Part shown: piece after piece, positions 8,151 to 16,619 of the stretch
How positions within the stretch are numbered: position 1 is the first letter of the stretch
Layout of the letters: the number at the start of each line of letters is the position of its first letter
DNA from: Deltaproteobacteria bacterium UBA6601
GTDB lineage: Bacteria; Myxococcota_A; UBA796; UBA9615
Direction: 5' to 3'
Assembly: GCA_002433485.1 (NCBI GenBank)
Contig: DJIF01000113.1
Coordinates: 1-26,037, forward strand
Length of the DNA: 26,037 nt
Program-made: the position numbers and the translations under genes
The notes under the pieces: generated by a model
Told to the model about the DNA's origin: nothing
Databases searched by the model: none
The model's input: only the letters and a program-made list of their open reading frames with translations

Positions 8151-10378
8151 ACCAGCGTGGCCGGCTATTGCTGCTCTGCCTGACACTGGGGCTGAACTCC
8201 TGCGTCGCCGCCAGCGAAGGCAGCAGTCCCGGACAGTGCAGTGACGGCGCCGACAATGACGCTGACGGCGATTACGACTGCGACGATAGCGACTGCGCCC
8301 TGCAGAGCCCCTGCCCCGGCGCCCCATTCCAACCGGGCATGCTGGAGGACAGCAGCTCCTGCGACGCCGGTGATGAAGCCTTTGTGCGCCGCGTAGTACC
8401 GCAACTGCTGGGCCGTCAGCCACGGTCCATCCGCGAGGTAGAGCTGCTGGTCCAGATCATCGAACAGAGCGACCGCCGCACCCTGGTGGGAGCGCTGATG
8501 GACAGCCAGGCCTTCGCGATCCGCTGGCTCGACGCCATCAAGGACATGCTCCAGGTCAACCGGGTCGGAGATCGCTCGGGCATTGGCTGTACCTCAACCG
8601 ACCCCTACATCCTCGGTGATCCGCACCTGTGGCTGGGGCGTCCGGATCTGGCCGCCTTTATCCGCGACAACGGACCCGATGGCCCCCAACATGGTGAGCC
8701 ATGGACCCTCAACGACCTGATCCTCTCGGCCATCTCTCTGGATGATCTCAGCCCGGTGTTTCGGGCCCAGCTGTTCGCCCAACTGGGCACCAAGCTCATC
8801 AACCTCGACAACCCCGGCGCGGAGACTTCATGGCGGGTGTCGCACGCCAACCTGTTCGAGCACACCTACCTCAATCGCCGCATGTCCTGCATGCAGTGCC
8901 ACAACTCGGAGTTCTCGGTCACCGATGACAGCGACCCGGAACTGGACCGCACCTGGCAGGTACCCGGTTACTTCGAGCGGGCCCTGTTCGGCAGCAGCGC
9001 CGGGCGCCCTATCCAGGATCTGGCCGCATTCTTCCGGGTCGAGGGGGTGCTCGCCATGGCCTACTACCCGGAAGGAGTCTATCGGCCAGGGCTCCACTGG
9101 GGACATGGCGAAGGCTTCAACCCCTGGGGCATGCACTCCCGCTGCGGCGAGTTCATCCTGCCCAGCGAGATGGAACCTGACGTCGAAGCCTGGACCGGCT
9201 ACTTCATCGAGCCGGTCGAGGAGCCGAGCATCTGGGAACTGGAGGCCCTGCTGAGAGGAGCCTTCGAGAGCCTCCGCAACCAGGATCTCGACATCGATTC
9301 CGACCGCGAAGTAGCCGGCGACCAGGCACTGGCCTGGATGATTGGCATGACAGTGGCCGAGCGGGTCTGGACCGAGCTGACCGGTCACCGCCTGACTGCA
9401 CCTCACTTCTTCCCGATGAACCGCTATCAGCGTGACCTGCTGGTCCACCTCAGCGAGGCCTTTGTCGGGAGCGGTTATTCACTTCGCAGCCTCATTGAGA
9501 CCGCGGTGCTGCACCCTTACTTCAACCCCGGCTCTGCCGAGCGCTGCGACGAGCTGGACAGTGCCTACTACCTGGCCCCGGTGTTCAACCCCTGGGTCAG
9601 CGAACACGACGTTCCAGAGCTGCGCCTCAACAGCCCCGGTGATGGGATGGCGCGACTACCGGCCCGGGTCCTCATGGACTCGGCGATCTACGCCCTCGAC
9701 TGGCCTGACTTCGATCGCAACGTTGAAGCCATCTGGGTCAACCCTGCCCTGGATCCAGGCCACGAACACGACGGCGACGGCGCACCAGTCGACGACGACG
9801 GCAATCCCCTTGATGAGAACAACCCCATCAACGAGGACGGCTTCCCCCTCACACCCACATACGCTTTTGAGCTAGGCATTGGCATGTTCATGCTCGACTC
9901 AGCCACTGGCTTCCGCAACAACAACCTGGCCGAAAGCCTCACCTGGGAAGAGGCCATGGGGCCCTGCGTGGACCCCTTCCCAGAGGATGAACAACGCGGC
10001 GACGATTGGATCGACGCACTGCTCCAGAATGCCCCACCGACCATTGCGCTCAGCGATCTGGTCCTGGCAGTCAAAGATCGGCTACTCGCCCAACCCGCCT
10101 TCGCCAGTGAGGAAGAGCGCGAGCTCATTGAAGCGCTGGTTGGCGCCCCGCTCGATGCCCCGACCAGTGACGACGAGCCGCTGCGCAGGGCCTGCGGTGT
10201 GTTTCTCTCCTCTCCCGACTTCCAGCTGTCCGGGGCGGCGGGGAGCGATCTGCTCGGCACTCCCTCGCCCTTCATTCCCCAAGGCTCCACCGCGCTGGAC
10301 CTTTGCGAAGACCTGCGCGCACGGCTACTGCCGGGCACCGGCGCCAGCTGCAGCAATGAGGGCCGGCTGGTCCTGTAG
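8147..10378 (+). CDS. DUF1549/DUF1553-like lipoprotein with one haem c motif
   Basis: 743 residues; its ATG overlaps the previous TGA (ATGA at 8147-8150), suggesting translational coupling with the DUF1501 gene. The signal peptide ends at LNSC19. The shared tag follows at once (SEGSSPGQC, ADNDADG, YDC, C...SPC). Residues about 70-140 resemble the start of DUF1549 (FVRRVVPQLLGRQP, then RRTLVGALMDSQAF and RWLDAIKDML). CMQCH (C248, C251, H252) is a haem c motif in the place where this family carries a CxQCHN sequence. The C-terminal half has RYQRDLLVHLSEAFVGSGYS and LIETAVLHPYF, resembling the DUF1553 type. Residues about 535-565 are a short acidic insertion (HEHDGDGAPVDDDG). Family knowledge: these proteins occur with DUF1501 and are thought to be redox-linked. 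Haem binding and substrate are unproven. Sequence similarity to the named domains is judged by eye and looks distant. Confidence 0.87.
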   Translation: MNQRGRLLLLCLTLGLNSCVAASEGSSPGQCSDGADNDADGDYDCDDSDCALQSPCPGAPFQPGMLEDSSSCDAGDEAFVRRVVPQLLGRQPRSIREVELLVQIIEQSDRRTLVGALMDSQAFAIRWLDAIKDMLQVNRVGDRSGIGCTSTDPYILGDPHLWLGRPDLAAFIRDNGPDGPQHGEPWTLNDLILSAISLDDLSPVFRAQLFAQLGTKLINLDNPGAETSWRVSHANLFEHTYLNRRMSCMQCHNSEFSVTDDSDPELDRTWQVPGYFERALFGSSAGRPIQDLAAFFRVEGVLAMAYYPEGVYRPGLHWGHGEGFNPWGMHSRCGEFILPSEMEPDVEAWTGYFIEPVEEPSIWELEALLRGAFESLRNQDLDIDSDREVAGDQALAWMIGMTVAERVWTELTGHRLTAPHFFPMNRYQRDLLVHLSEAFVGSGYSLRSLIETAVLHPYFNPGSAERCDELDSAYYLAPVFNPWVSEHDVPELRLNSPGDGMARLPARVLMDSAIYALDWPDFDRNVEAIWVNPALDPGHEHDGDGAPVDDDGNPLDENNPINEDGFPLTPTYAFELGIGMFMLDSATGFRNNNLAESLTWEEAMGPCVDPFPEDEQRGDDWIDALLQNAPPTIALSDLVLAVKDRLLAQPAFASEEERELIEALVGAPLDAPTSDDEPLRRACGVFLSSPDFQLSGAAGSDLLGTPSPFIPQGSTALDLCEDLRARLLPGTGASCSNEGRLVL

Positions 10379-10599
10379 CCGCAGGCTCCAGCCTCGTCAG
10401 CCCGATCTAAGCAAAAAAAGCACTACAACCGAATTACTTACGCGGACCGCAGCGGTGACCTGCAAGGGCTCTCAGATCGGGCATTTCCGTTCACTGGTCA
10501 GGATCTGAAAGGCTACAGCGACCATCTTCCTCTGTTAATGGGGGCGCGGAGCCCGGATCCATGGGGTATCGTACCGGGGTTATCCCGGAGGAATCTCAG
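10379..10599 (+). other. Intergenic region, 221 bp
   Basis: No gene fits here. It holds a short A-run (AAAAAAA near 10413), a 9-bp inverted repeat (GCCCGATCT at 10400-10408 and AGATCGGGC at 10474-10482) with 65 bases between the arms, and a ribosome site at its end. I see no convincing sigma-70 promoter or a classical terminator, although this is the largest gap in the plus-strand run and a promoter for the next gene would be expected in it. Confidence 0.5.
10587..10592 (+). promoter_or_regulatory. Strong Shine-Dalgarno site deciding the start at 10600
   Basis: GGAGGA is followed by a 7-base spacer and ATG 10600. This selects 10600 over the in-frame ATG at 10561. It is one of only two full-strength sites in the window, the other being before purC. 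Confidence 0.8.
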
Positions 10600-13500
10600 A
10601 TGCGTCGTCTCTCTCTGCTCCATACATCCCTGCTCCTCGCCGCACTGCTGGTTGCCGCCGGCTGTGGCCCCGACCTCACCGAGGGCATGTCCGCCGGCGA
10701 CTGTACCGACGGCGCCGACAACGACGGTGACGGCGCCTTTGACTGCCTGGACGATGGCTGCGTGGGCTCCCCGGACTGCGCAGGCGACGACGACGACACC
10801 AGTGGCGACGACGACGACTCCTCGGTGACCGACGACGACGACTCCTCGGTGACCGACGACGACGACTCCTCAGTAGCCGACGACGACGACTCCTCAGTAG
10901 CCGACGACGACGACACCAGCGGCGATGACGATGACGACTCGGCAGTAACTCCTCCCGATCCAGAGACCGGCATTGAGTGCGCAGACGGCGCCGATAACGA
11001 CGAAGACGGCCTGATCGACTGCGCTGACGACGGCTGTTCCAGCTGGTTCCAATGCACCGAAGACAGCCTGCTGGGCTGCCAGGACGGCGTAGATAACGAC
11101 GGCGACAGCCTCATCGACTGCGCTGACGACGGCTGTTCTACCCAACCGCACTGTCGCGAACAGGGCAACTGCAGCGATGAGCTCGACAACGATGGCGACG
11201 GACTGGTCGATTGCTTCGACACCGTGGATTGCGGCAACAGTGGCGACTGCATGGGTACCCCGGAAGACTGCACCGACCCGGCGGGCAATGACGAGGATGG
11301 CGACGGACAATCCAACTGTGCCGACCCCGACTGCAGCGGCCAGGCGACCTGCCAGGAAGGCCTGTTCTGCAATGACAGCATCGACAATGACAACGACGGC
11401 GCGGTCGACTGCGCTGACAGCGACTGCGCAGGCGTCAGTACGGTCTGCCTGGAGACCCTCTACTGCAGTGATGGACTGGACAACGACCTCGACGGCAGCG
11501 TCGACTGCGCCGACAGCGACTGCGCCGCGCAGTGCTCCAGCGCAGAGAATTGCAGCGATGGCCAGGACAACGATGGCGATGGTAACGCCGACTGCGACGA
11601 CACCGACTGCGTGGGTGTATGTCTTGAGTCGCTCAACTGTGCCGATGGCCAGGACAACGACGGCGACGGCAACACCGACTGCGACGACTCAGAGTGCGCC
11701 GGTGCCACCAACTGCTTTGAGAACTGCAACCTGGTTGGCGACGAGGACGGTAACGGTCAGGCCGATTGCGATGACTCTGCCTGCGCTCAGTTGCCGGCCT
11801 GCATCGTTGAGGAGGACTGCAATGCCACCGGCGACGAGGACGGCAATGGTCTGGCCGAGTGCACTGATCCTGCCTGCTGGGCCGTGCTCACCTGCCCTGA
11901 GGACTGCGGTAGCAGCGGTGACGAGGACAACGACGGCGCCGCCGACTGCAACGACAACGACTGCACCAACGCCTGCTCAGAGATCTGCAACAACAACATC
12001 GACGACGACGCCGACACCCTGATCGACTGCCTGGACGAAGAGTGCAGCAACGGCACCAGCCCACTGTGCGTCGAAGACAGCTATGGCCTGTGCAATGACA
12101 ACAACGTCGACAACGACGGTGACGGCTTCGCCAACTGCGACGATAGCGATTGTGCCGCGGTGGTTATCCCCGGCACCTCGACCCTGCTCTGCGTACCAGA
12201 GATATGCAACGATGTTCAGGACAACAACGGCAACGGCCTGGCCGACTGCGACGACCCTCAGTGCTGGCAATCCGGAAATCCATTTGGCTGTCCGGAGATC
12301 TGCGACTCCGGGGCAACCATCGATGAGGACAGCGATGGCCTGGCCAACTGCGCCGACCCCGACTGCAGTACCGATACCAACTGCCCCGAAGACTGCAGCA
12401 ACGGCGTTGATGATGACGCGGACGGCGCCATCGACTGCAATGACTCCGAATGCGGCACCGTGTCGGCCTGCATTCCTGAAGACTGCAGCAACGGCGTTGA
12501 TGATGACGCGGACGGTGCGGTTGATTGCCTGGACGACGAGTGCACCAATGGCGCCAGCTCCAGCTGCGTAGAGAACACTGAGGCCCTGTGCACCGACGGC
12601 GACGACAACGACGGTGACGGTCTGACCAACTGCGACGACAACGACTGCGCCGGAGTGCTCGACAGCAACGGCGATGTGCTGTGCGGCGAGGCCCTTTGCA
12701 ACGACGGCAATGACAACGACGGCGACGGCTTCGTGGACTGCGATGATCCCCACTGCTGCCTGGCCGCAAATGACCCCCAGGGAGTCTGTGTCAACGTGGG
12801 TGTCTGCGTGGCAGAGGACTGCACCCCGGGCAGCGGCGATGAAGACGCCAACAACCTGGCCGACTGCGATGACCCGGCCTGTACCAGCGTGCCGGTCTGC
12901 CAGAACCAGCCCTGGCAAGGCGCCGTAACGGTGCTTTCCAGTTCCACCCCCTGCACCATCCCCGCCAACGGTACGGTGGACTGTGAGCTCATCGCCGGCG
13001 ATGTAAATAGCGACTCCAGCACCAGCGCCTACATTGCCAACCCGATGCAGATCCAGGGCATGGATGTAGGCGTGACCATCAGTCACCCCAGCGTCGAGGA
13101 TCTGGTACTGACCCTGCTTGACTGCGGCAATGTTGACCTGTCAGTGAACAACCCCAGCGGCGGCAGCGGCGCCAACTACACGGCGACCATCTTCGATCAA
13201 CAGGCAGGACAATCCATCACCTCGGGCAGCCCCCCGTTCACTGGCAACTTCCAACCGGAAAGTTCACTGTTCGCCTGCAACGGCTACGATCTAAACGGCA
13301 CCTGGACACTACGGGTCGACAACAACGGCGGCAGCAGCAGTGGCAGCATCCAGGACTGGAGCATTGCCTTTGACCTGGGAGAGCTGTACTGCGCCAACGG
13401 CAGCGACGACAACGCCGATGGCCAGGTGGACTGCGCCGATCCCACCTGCGGCGGCAATCCCAACTGCGGCGGTACTGGCCCCGAGGACTGCAGCAATGGC

Positions 13501-14877
13501 ACCGATGACGATGGTGATGGTGATGTCGACTGCGCCGACCAGAACTGTTCCGGCCTCCCGTCGAACCCCACTGGCCTCCCCCATGGAACCTGTGAGCTGC
13601 CCATCGAGGCTACCTGTGATGACGGCTTCGACAATGACGGCAACGGCGCAGCAGACTGCGGCAACGCCAGTGATGGCAGCGGCGGCTTCCTACCGGCAGA
13701 CCCCCAGTGCAATGGCTCGCCGGCCTGCCAGGGCGGCGAAGCCACGTTCAATGGCGCGACCTGCGACTCAAGCAGCTGTATCAACTGCAACGATGGCAAC
13801 GACAACGACGGTGACGGCAACGCCGACTGTGGCGGCGCCAGCGACAACAGCGGCAATCCCCTGCCAGCCGATCCGAGCTGCGAGGCCATCTCAGGAGTCT
13901 GTGGTGGTGGTGGCGTCTGCGACGGTAGCTGGTCGGGTGAAGAAGATGCCAGCGGTGCTGGCTGCGATGACGGCTGCGACAACGACGGCGATGGCATGAT
14001 CGACTGCGACGACGACGACTGCTGCGTAGGCCCGAACCCGGACTGCGCCAACGCCAGCCAGTGCAACAGCGGCGGTGGCGGCGGTGGCGAAATGGACTGC
14101 CTGGCAAGCGGCACTTGTCCCGGCAGCGCCACCGATCCCAACGCCCACCCCTGCGAAGACGGTCTCGATAACGACAACGACATCGGCCAGGGCGGCGGCG
14201 GCGTGGACTGCAACGACGCAGACTGCACCCAGATGGACCCCACTACCGGTTACTCAGCCTTTATCGGCTGTGGTGATGAGCAGGCCTGCACCTCTCTGCC
14301 GACCAACCACGCCTTGTACTGCGCCGACCCCTGCGCCGATGGCGTCGACAATGACGGCGACGGCACGGTGGACTGCTCCGATCAAGACTGTGCTGCAGAG
14401 GCTCACTGCATGCCGACCGGCGAGGGTACAACGGATTGCCACGACTTCGACCTGCAGCAATGCTTCGAGTGCTTTGATGGCATCGACAACGACGGTGACG
14501 GAACGGGCTCTTCGCCCGGCAACGGGGTGTGGACCTCGCAGAATGTCTCAAGCTACGACTCAAGCGCACCCATCGACGCCGGTGCGGACTGCTTCGATGA
14601 CCTGAGCATCAACTGCGCCAACAACCCCATCTGTAGGATCTGCGCCAACCACGACCCGACCAATCCCAACTGCGAGACCAACTGCAATGGCGATGCCGAT
14701 TGCATTGCTGGCTGCGCTGAGACCAAGACCTGCTGGTTCTGCTCAGAGAACGGCGCCAATGCAGAATGTCAGAGCCAGTGGATGGAGGACCACACCGCCG
14801 GCCTGATCCCCAGTTGCTACTTCGCCCGAGGAGTCGCGGCAGTCGACCACGGCATATATCCGGCGTGTCCCAACTGA
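10600..14877 (+). CDS. Giant EF-hand-like Cys-repeat lipoprotein with embedded P-domain
   Basis: 1425 residues. ATG 10600 follows GGAGGA at ideal distance. The signal peptide ends LLVAAGC, a good lipobox, followed by the shared tag (TEGMSAGDC, ADNDGDG, FDC, GSPDC). An acidic linker of DDDDSSVT/DDDDSSVA units follows at residues about 61-125. I count about 21 repeats before residue 770 and about 8 after 927, most of the form C-x-D-G-x-D-N-D-G-D-G, two residues, D-C-x-D-x-x-C. The loop matches EF-hand ligand positions 1, 3, 5, 9 and 12, with Cys at 10. Residues 772-927 look like a proprotein-convertase P-domain (VTISHPSVEDLVLTLLDCG, NYTATIFDQQAG, PFTGNF, GTWTLRVDNNGG, WSIAFDLG). The last roughly 130 residues are Cys-rich and irregular. 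No catalytic domain is seen. Likely role, by inference: a rigid calcium-loaded, disulfide-stapled surface fibre. Confidence 0.93.
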   Translation: MRRLSLLHTSLLLAALLVAAGCGPDLTEGMSAGDCTDGADNDGDGAFDCLDDGCVGSPDCAGDDDDTSGDDDDSSVTDDDDSSVTDDDDSSVADDDDSSVADDDDTSGDDDDDSAVTPPDPETGIECADGADNDEDGLIDCADDGCSSWFQCTEDSLLGCQDGVDNDGDSLIDCADDGCSTQPHCREQGNCSDELDNDGDGLVDCFDTVDCGNSGDCMGTPEDCTDPAGNDEDGDGQSNCADPDCSGQATCQEGLFCNDSIDNDNDGAVDCADSDCAGVSTVCLETLYCSDGLDNDLDGSVDCADSDCAAQCSSAENCSDGQDNDGDGNADCDDTDCVGVCLESLNCADGQDNDGDGNTDCDDSECAGATNCFENCNLVGDEDGNGQADCDDSACAQLPACIVEEDCNATGDEDGNGLAECTDPACWAVLTCPEDCGSSGDEDNDGAADCNDNDCTNACSEICNNNIDDDADTLIDCLDEECSNGTSPLCVEDSYGLCNDNNVDNDGDGFANCDDSDCAAVVIPGTSTLLCVPEICNDVQDNNGNGLADCDDPQCWQSGNPFGCPEICDSGATIDEDSDGLANCADPDCSTDTNCPEDCSNGVDDDADGAIDCNDSECGTVSACIPEDCSNGVDDDADGAVDCLDDECTNGASSSCVENTEALCTDGDDNDGDGLTNCDDNDCAGVLDSNGDVLCGEALCNDGNDNDGDGFVDCDDPHCCLAANDPQGVCVNVGVCVAEDCTPGSGDEDANNLADCDDPACTSVPVCQNQPWQGAVTVLSSSTPCTIPANGTVDCELIAGDVNSDSSTSAYIANPMQIQGMDVGVTISHPSVEDLVLTLLDCGNVDLSVNNPSGGSGANYTATIFDQQAGQSITSGSPPFTGNFQPESSLFACNGYDLNGTWTLRVDNNGGSSSGSIQDWSIAFDLGELYCANGSDDNADGQVDCADPTCGGNPNCGGTGPEDCSNGTDDDGDGDVDCADQNCSGLPSNPTGLPHGTCELPIEATCDDGFDNDGNGAADCGNASDGSGGFLPADPQCNGSPACQGGEATFNGATCDSSSCINCNDGNDNDGDGNADCGGASDNSGNPLPADPSCEAISGVCGGGGVCDGSWSGEEDASGAGCDDGCDNDGDGMIDCDDDDCCVGPNPDCANASQCNSGGGGGGEMDCLASGTCPGSATDPNAHPCEDGLDNDNDIGQGGGGVDCNDADCTQMDPTTGYSAFIGCGDEQACTSLPTNHALYCADPCADGVDNDGDGTVDCSDQDCAAEAHCMPTGEGTTDCHDFDLQQCFECFDGIDNDGDGTGSSPGNGVWTSQNVSSYDSSAPIDAGADCFDDLSINCANNPICRICANHDPTNPNCETNCNGDADCIAGCAETKTCWFCSENGANAECQSQWMEDHTAGLIPSCYFARGVAAVDHGIYPACPN
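10807..10918 (+). repeat. 24-bp tandem repeat coding DDDDSSV(T/A)
   Basis: Four full 24-base units (10807, 10831, 10855, 10879) and a partial fifth are present. Units 1 and 2 are identical to each other (ending GGTGACC) and units 3 and 4 are identical to each other (ending AGTAGCC). The pairwise identity suggests two separate recent unit duplications, consistent with a slippage-prone, length-variable linker. Confidence 0.9.
12388..12515 (+). repeat. Recently duplicated 90-bp repeat unit inside the giant lipoprotein
   Basis: A 38-base stretch at 12388-12425 recurs exactly at 12478-12515, an offset of 90 bases or 30 codons. It covers the EDCSNGVDDDADG core of two adjacent repeats. Other units differ at many synonymous sites, so this pair is the youngest copy event visible among the full-length units. 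Confidence 0.85.
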
Positions 14878-16619
14878 GCGCTCCCCGGCGCTCACCGCAG
14901 CAGGCCCGGCGCTCTCCTGCACCGCGCTGGTCGTTGATCTGGCTCGCAGCCAACCTAGCGGGGCCACTGCTGGCAATGGGCTGCGCGGCCGACGATGACG
15001 ACGACTCCAGTTGCTGCGAGGCGCCACCTCGCATCGATGCTGCACTGATCAGCTCAGCTGCGGTGCCCTGTCCTGCGCCGCAGGACCGGGCGGAAGGCTT
15101 CATGGTACGCGCCGTGGCCGGACCTGACTTCGCTGAACAGGAGCAGTGGCAGAGTTCCGCCCAGCAGTTACCCTCCGGGCTCGCCGCTGGCGACTACGAT
15201 GGCGATGGTCGAAACGATGTGTTCTGGCCCACCGGCTTGTTTCTGGCCACCGAGCAGGGCCTGCTACAGCGGGTCACCGACAGCCATGTCCCGGGCTTCG
15301 ACTACGACGTCGAAGGGCTCAGTCACGCCGACTACGATAGCGACGGAGATCTCGACCTGCTGGTGACCGGCTTCGAGGGCTTCCGCTTACTCAACAACCA
15401 GGGCGATGCGGTATTTTCTGACGTCACCGAGAGCAGCGGTCTGGGGAGCAACCAGCTGAACTCAGGGACCAGCGCCTGGGCCGACTTTGATCTGGACGGC
15501 GACCTGGATCTGGCGGTGATGGTTCTAGAATCGAGCGACCCGGCCGGCGAGGACCTCGAAGCGATCATCGCTGGAGAGTTGCCCGATGCTCTGCCCAGCC
15601 GACTCTACGAGAACCAGGGAGACGGCACCTTTGTTGATCGCAGCGCCCTGCTCCCGGCGGAGAGCAACCGCGGCTACACCTGTGCGGGCGGCTGGCACGA
15701 CGTCAACCTCGACGGTCGGCCCGACCTCTACCTGGTTAACGACTTCGGCTACCACAGCCAGGCCAACAAGATCCTCCTCAACACCGAGAGTGGCTTTGTC
15801 GACGCCAGCGAGTCCAGTCATCTGGGAGTGCCCCTCTACGGCATGGGACTCGGTGCAGGTGACCTCAACGGCGATTTGCGAGTCGACTTCCTGGTCACCA
15901 GCTGGGAGGAACTGGCGCTGCTGGAGAGCAGCGAGGATGACACCTGGTACCGCTCTGAGCAGAGCCGCGGAATGCGCCTCTCAGCGCAACAACACGCCTC
16001 CTGGGGAGCCCACCTGGTGGACATGGACAACGACCGCGATCTGGACGCGGTGGTCGCCTTTGGCAACCTGCCCGATCACAACGAAGAAGAGAGCGCCGAG
16101 CTTGAGGCGGGGCTGGGCCTCATCAACAGCCCCGGACAACCCGACGCCCTGTACCTGCAACATCAGGGCAGCTTCAGCGACCAGGCGTCCAGCTGGGGCG
16201 TCGACGACAATCGCGATGGCTACAGCATCCTACCCACCGACCTGAACGGAGACGGCTGGCTCGACCTCATCAAGGCCGACCGCATCTGGCTGAGCCGCTG
16301 CGGTGCAGCTTCCTGGTTGCGGGTGCTGCTGTGGGGCCCTTCACCCAACCACTACGCCATCGGCGCCCGGGTCATCATCGAAACGGACGACAGCCGCCAG
16401 GTCCGCTGGCTCCACTCGGGCAGCACCGGCCACGGCAGCGCCGGGCCCCTTGAGCTGCACTTCGGCCTTGGCGACAGCGAGCAGGTGGAGCGACTGACCG
16501 TACTCTGGCCCGATGGCAAGGAGAGTGTAGTTGAAGCAATTCCCGCCCGACGCGTGGTGCAGTTGGTGCGTGAAGACGCCAGTCTGGCTCCTCCGCCGCT
16601 GCCCTCACCGAGCTTCTAG
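14865..16619 (+). CDS. CRTAC1-like FG-GAP/ASPIC-UnbV lipoprotein
   Basis: 584 residues from GTG 14865, which overlaps the previous gene by 13 bp and yields an Arg-rich n-region, a hydrophobic stretch (LIWLAANLAGPLLAMGC) and a lipid-type cysteine. The ATG at 14766 would overlap by 112 bp and is less likely. After the cysteine comes a DDDDD run and a CC pair rather than the shared tag. Seven FG-GAP/VCBS-type calcium motifs follow (including GDYDGDGRND, ADYDSDGDLD, ADFDLDGDLD, TDLNGDGWLD), enough for a seven-blade integrin-like propeller. The C-terminus is an ASPIC/UnbV domain (IGARVIIETD, LHFGLGDSEQVERL, VLWPDGKES). These proteins are surface or extracellular and usually act in adhesion or matrix binding; the ligand is unknown. 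Its TAG stop lies in a CTAG palindrome shared with the convergent gene. Confidence 0.9.
   Translation: MSQLSAPRRSPQQARRSPAPRWSLIWLAANLAGPLLAMGCAADDDDDSSCCEAPPRIDAALISSAAVPCPAPQDRAEGFMVRAVAGPDFAEQEQWQSSAQQLPSGLAAGDYDGDGRNDVFWPTGLFLATEQGLLQRVTDSHVPGFDYDVEGLSHADYDSDGDLDLLVTGFEGFRLLNNQGDAVFSDVTESSGLGSNQLNSGTSAWADFDLDGDLDLAVMVLESSDPAGEDLEAIIAGELPDALPSRLYENQGDGTFVDRSALLPAESNRGYTCAGGWHDVNLDGRPDLYLVNDFGYHSQANKILLNTESGFVDASESSHLGVPLYGMGLGAGDLNGDLRVDFLVTSWEELALLESSEDDTWYRSEQSRGMRLSAQQHASWGAHLVDMDNDRDLDAVVAFGNLPDHNEEESAELEAGLGLINSPGQPDALYLQHQGSFSDQASSWGVDDNRDGYSILPTDLNGDGWLDLIKADRIWLSRCGAASWLRVLLWGPSPNHYAIGARVIIETDDSRQVRWLHSGSTGHGSAGPLELHFGLGDSEQVERLTVLWPDGKESVVEAIPARRVVQLVREDASLAPPPLPSPSF

Noticed and set aside
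10400..10482. 9-bp inverted repeat GCCCGATCT/AGATCGGGC as an operator
   Set aside because: The arms are 65 bases apart and a match of this length is not rare enough in a 220-bp gap.
11977..13086. Long minus-strand frame (369 residues) opposite the giant repeat gene
   Set aside because: It mirrors the Asp/Cys/Gly-rich repeats in antisense (Val/Ala/Ile-rich wording) and has no ribosome site or recognisable domain. Similar antisense frames at 681-1340, 4986-5828 and 13284-14243 are rejected for the same reason.
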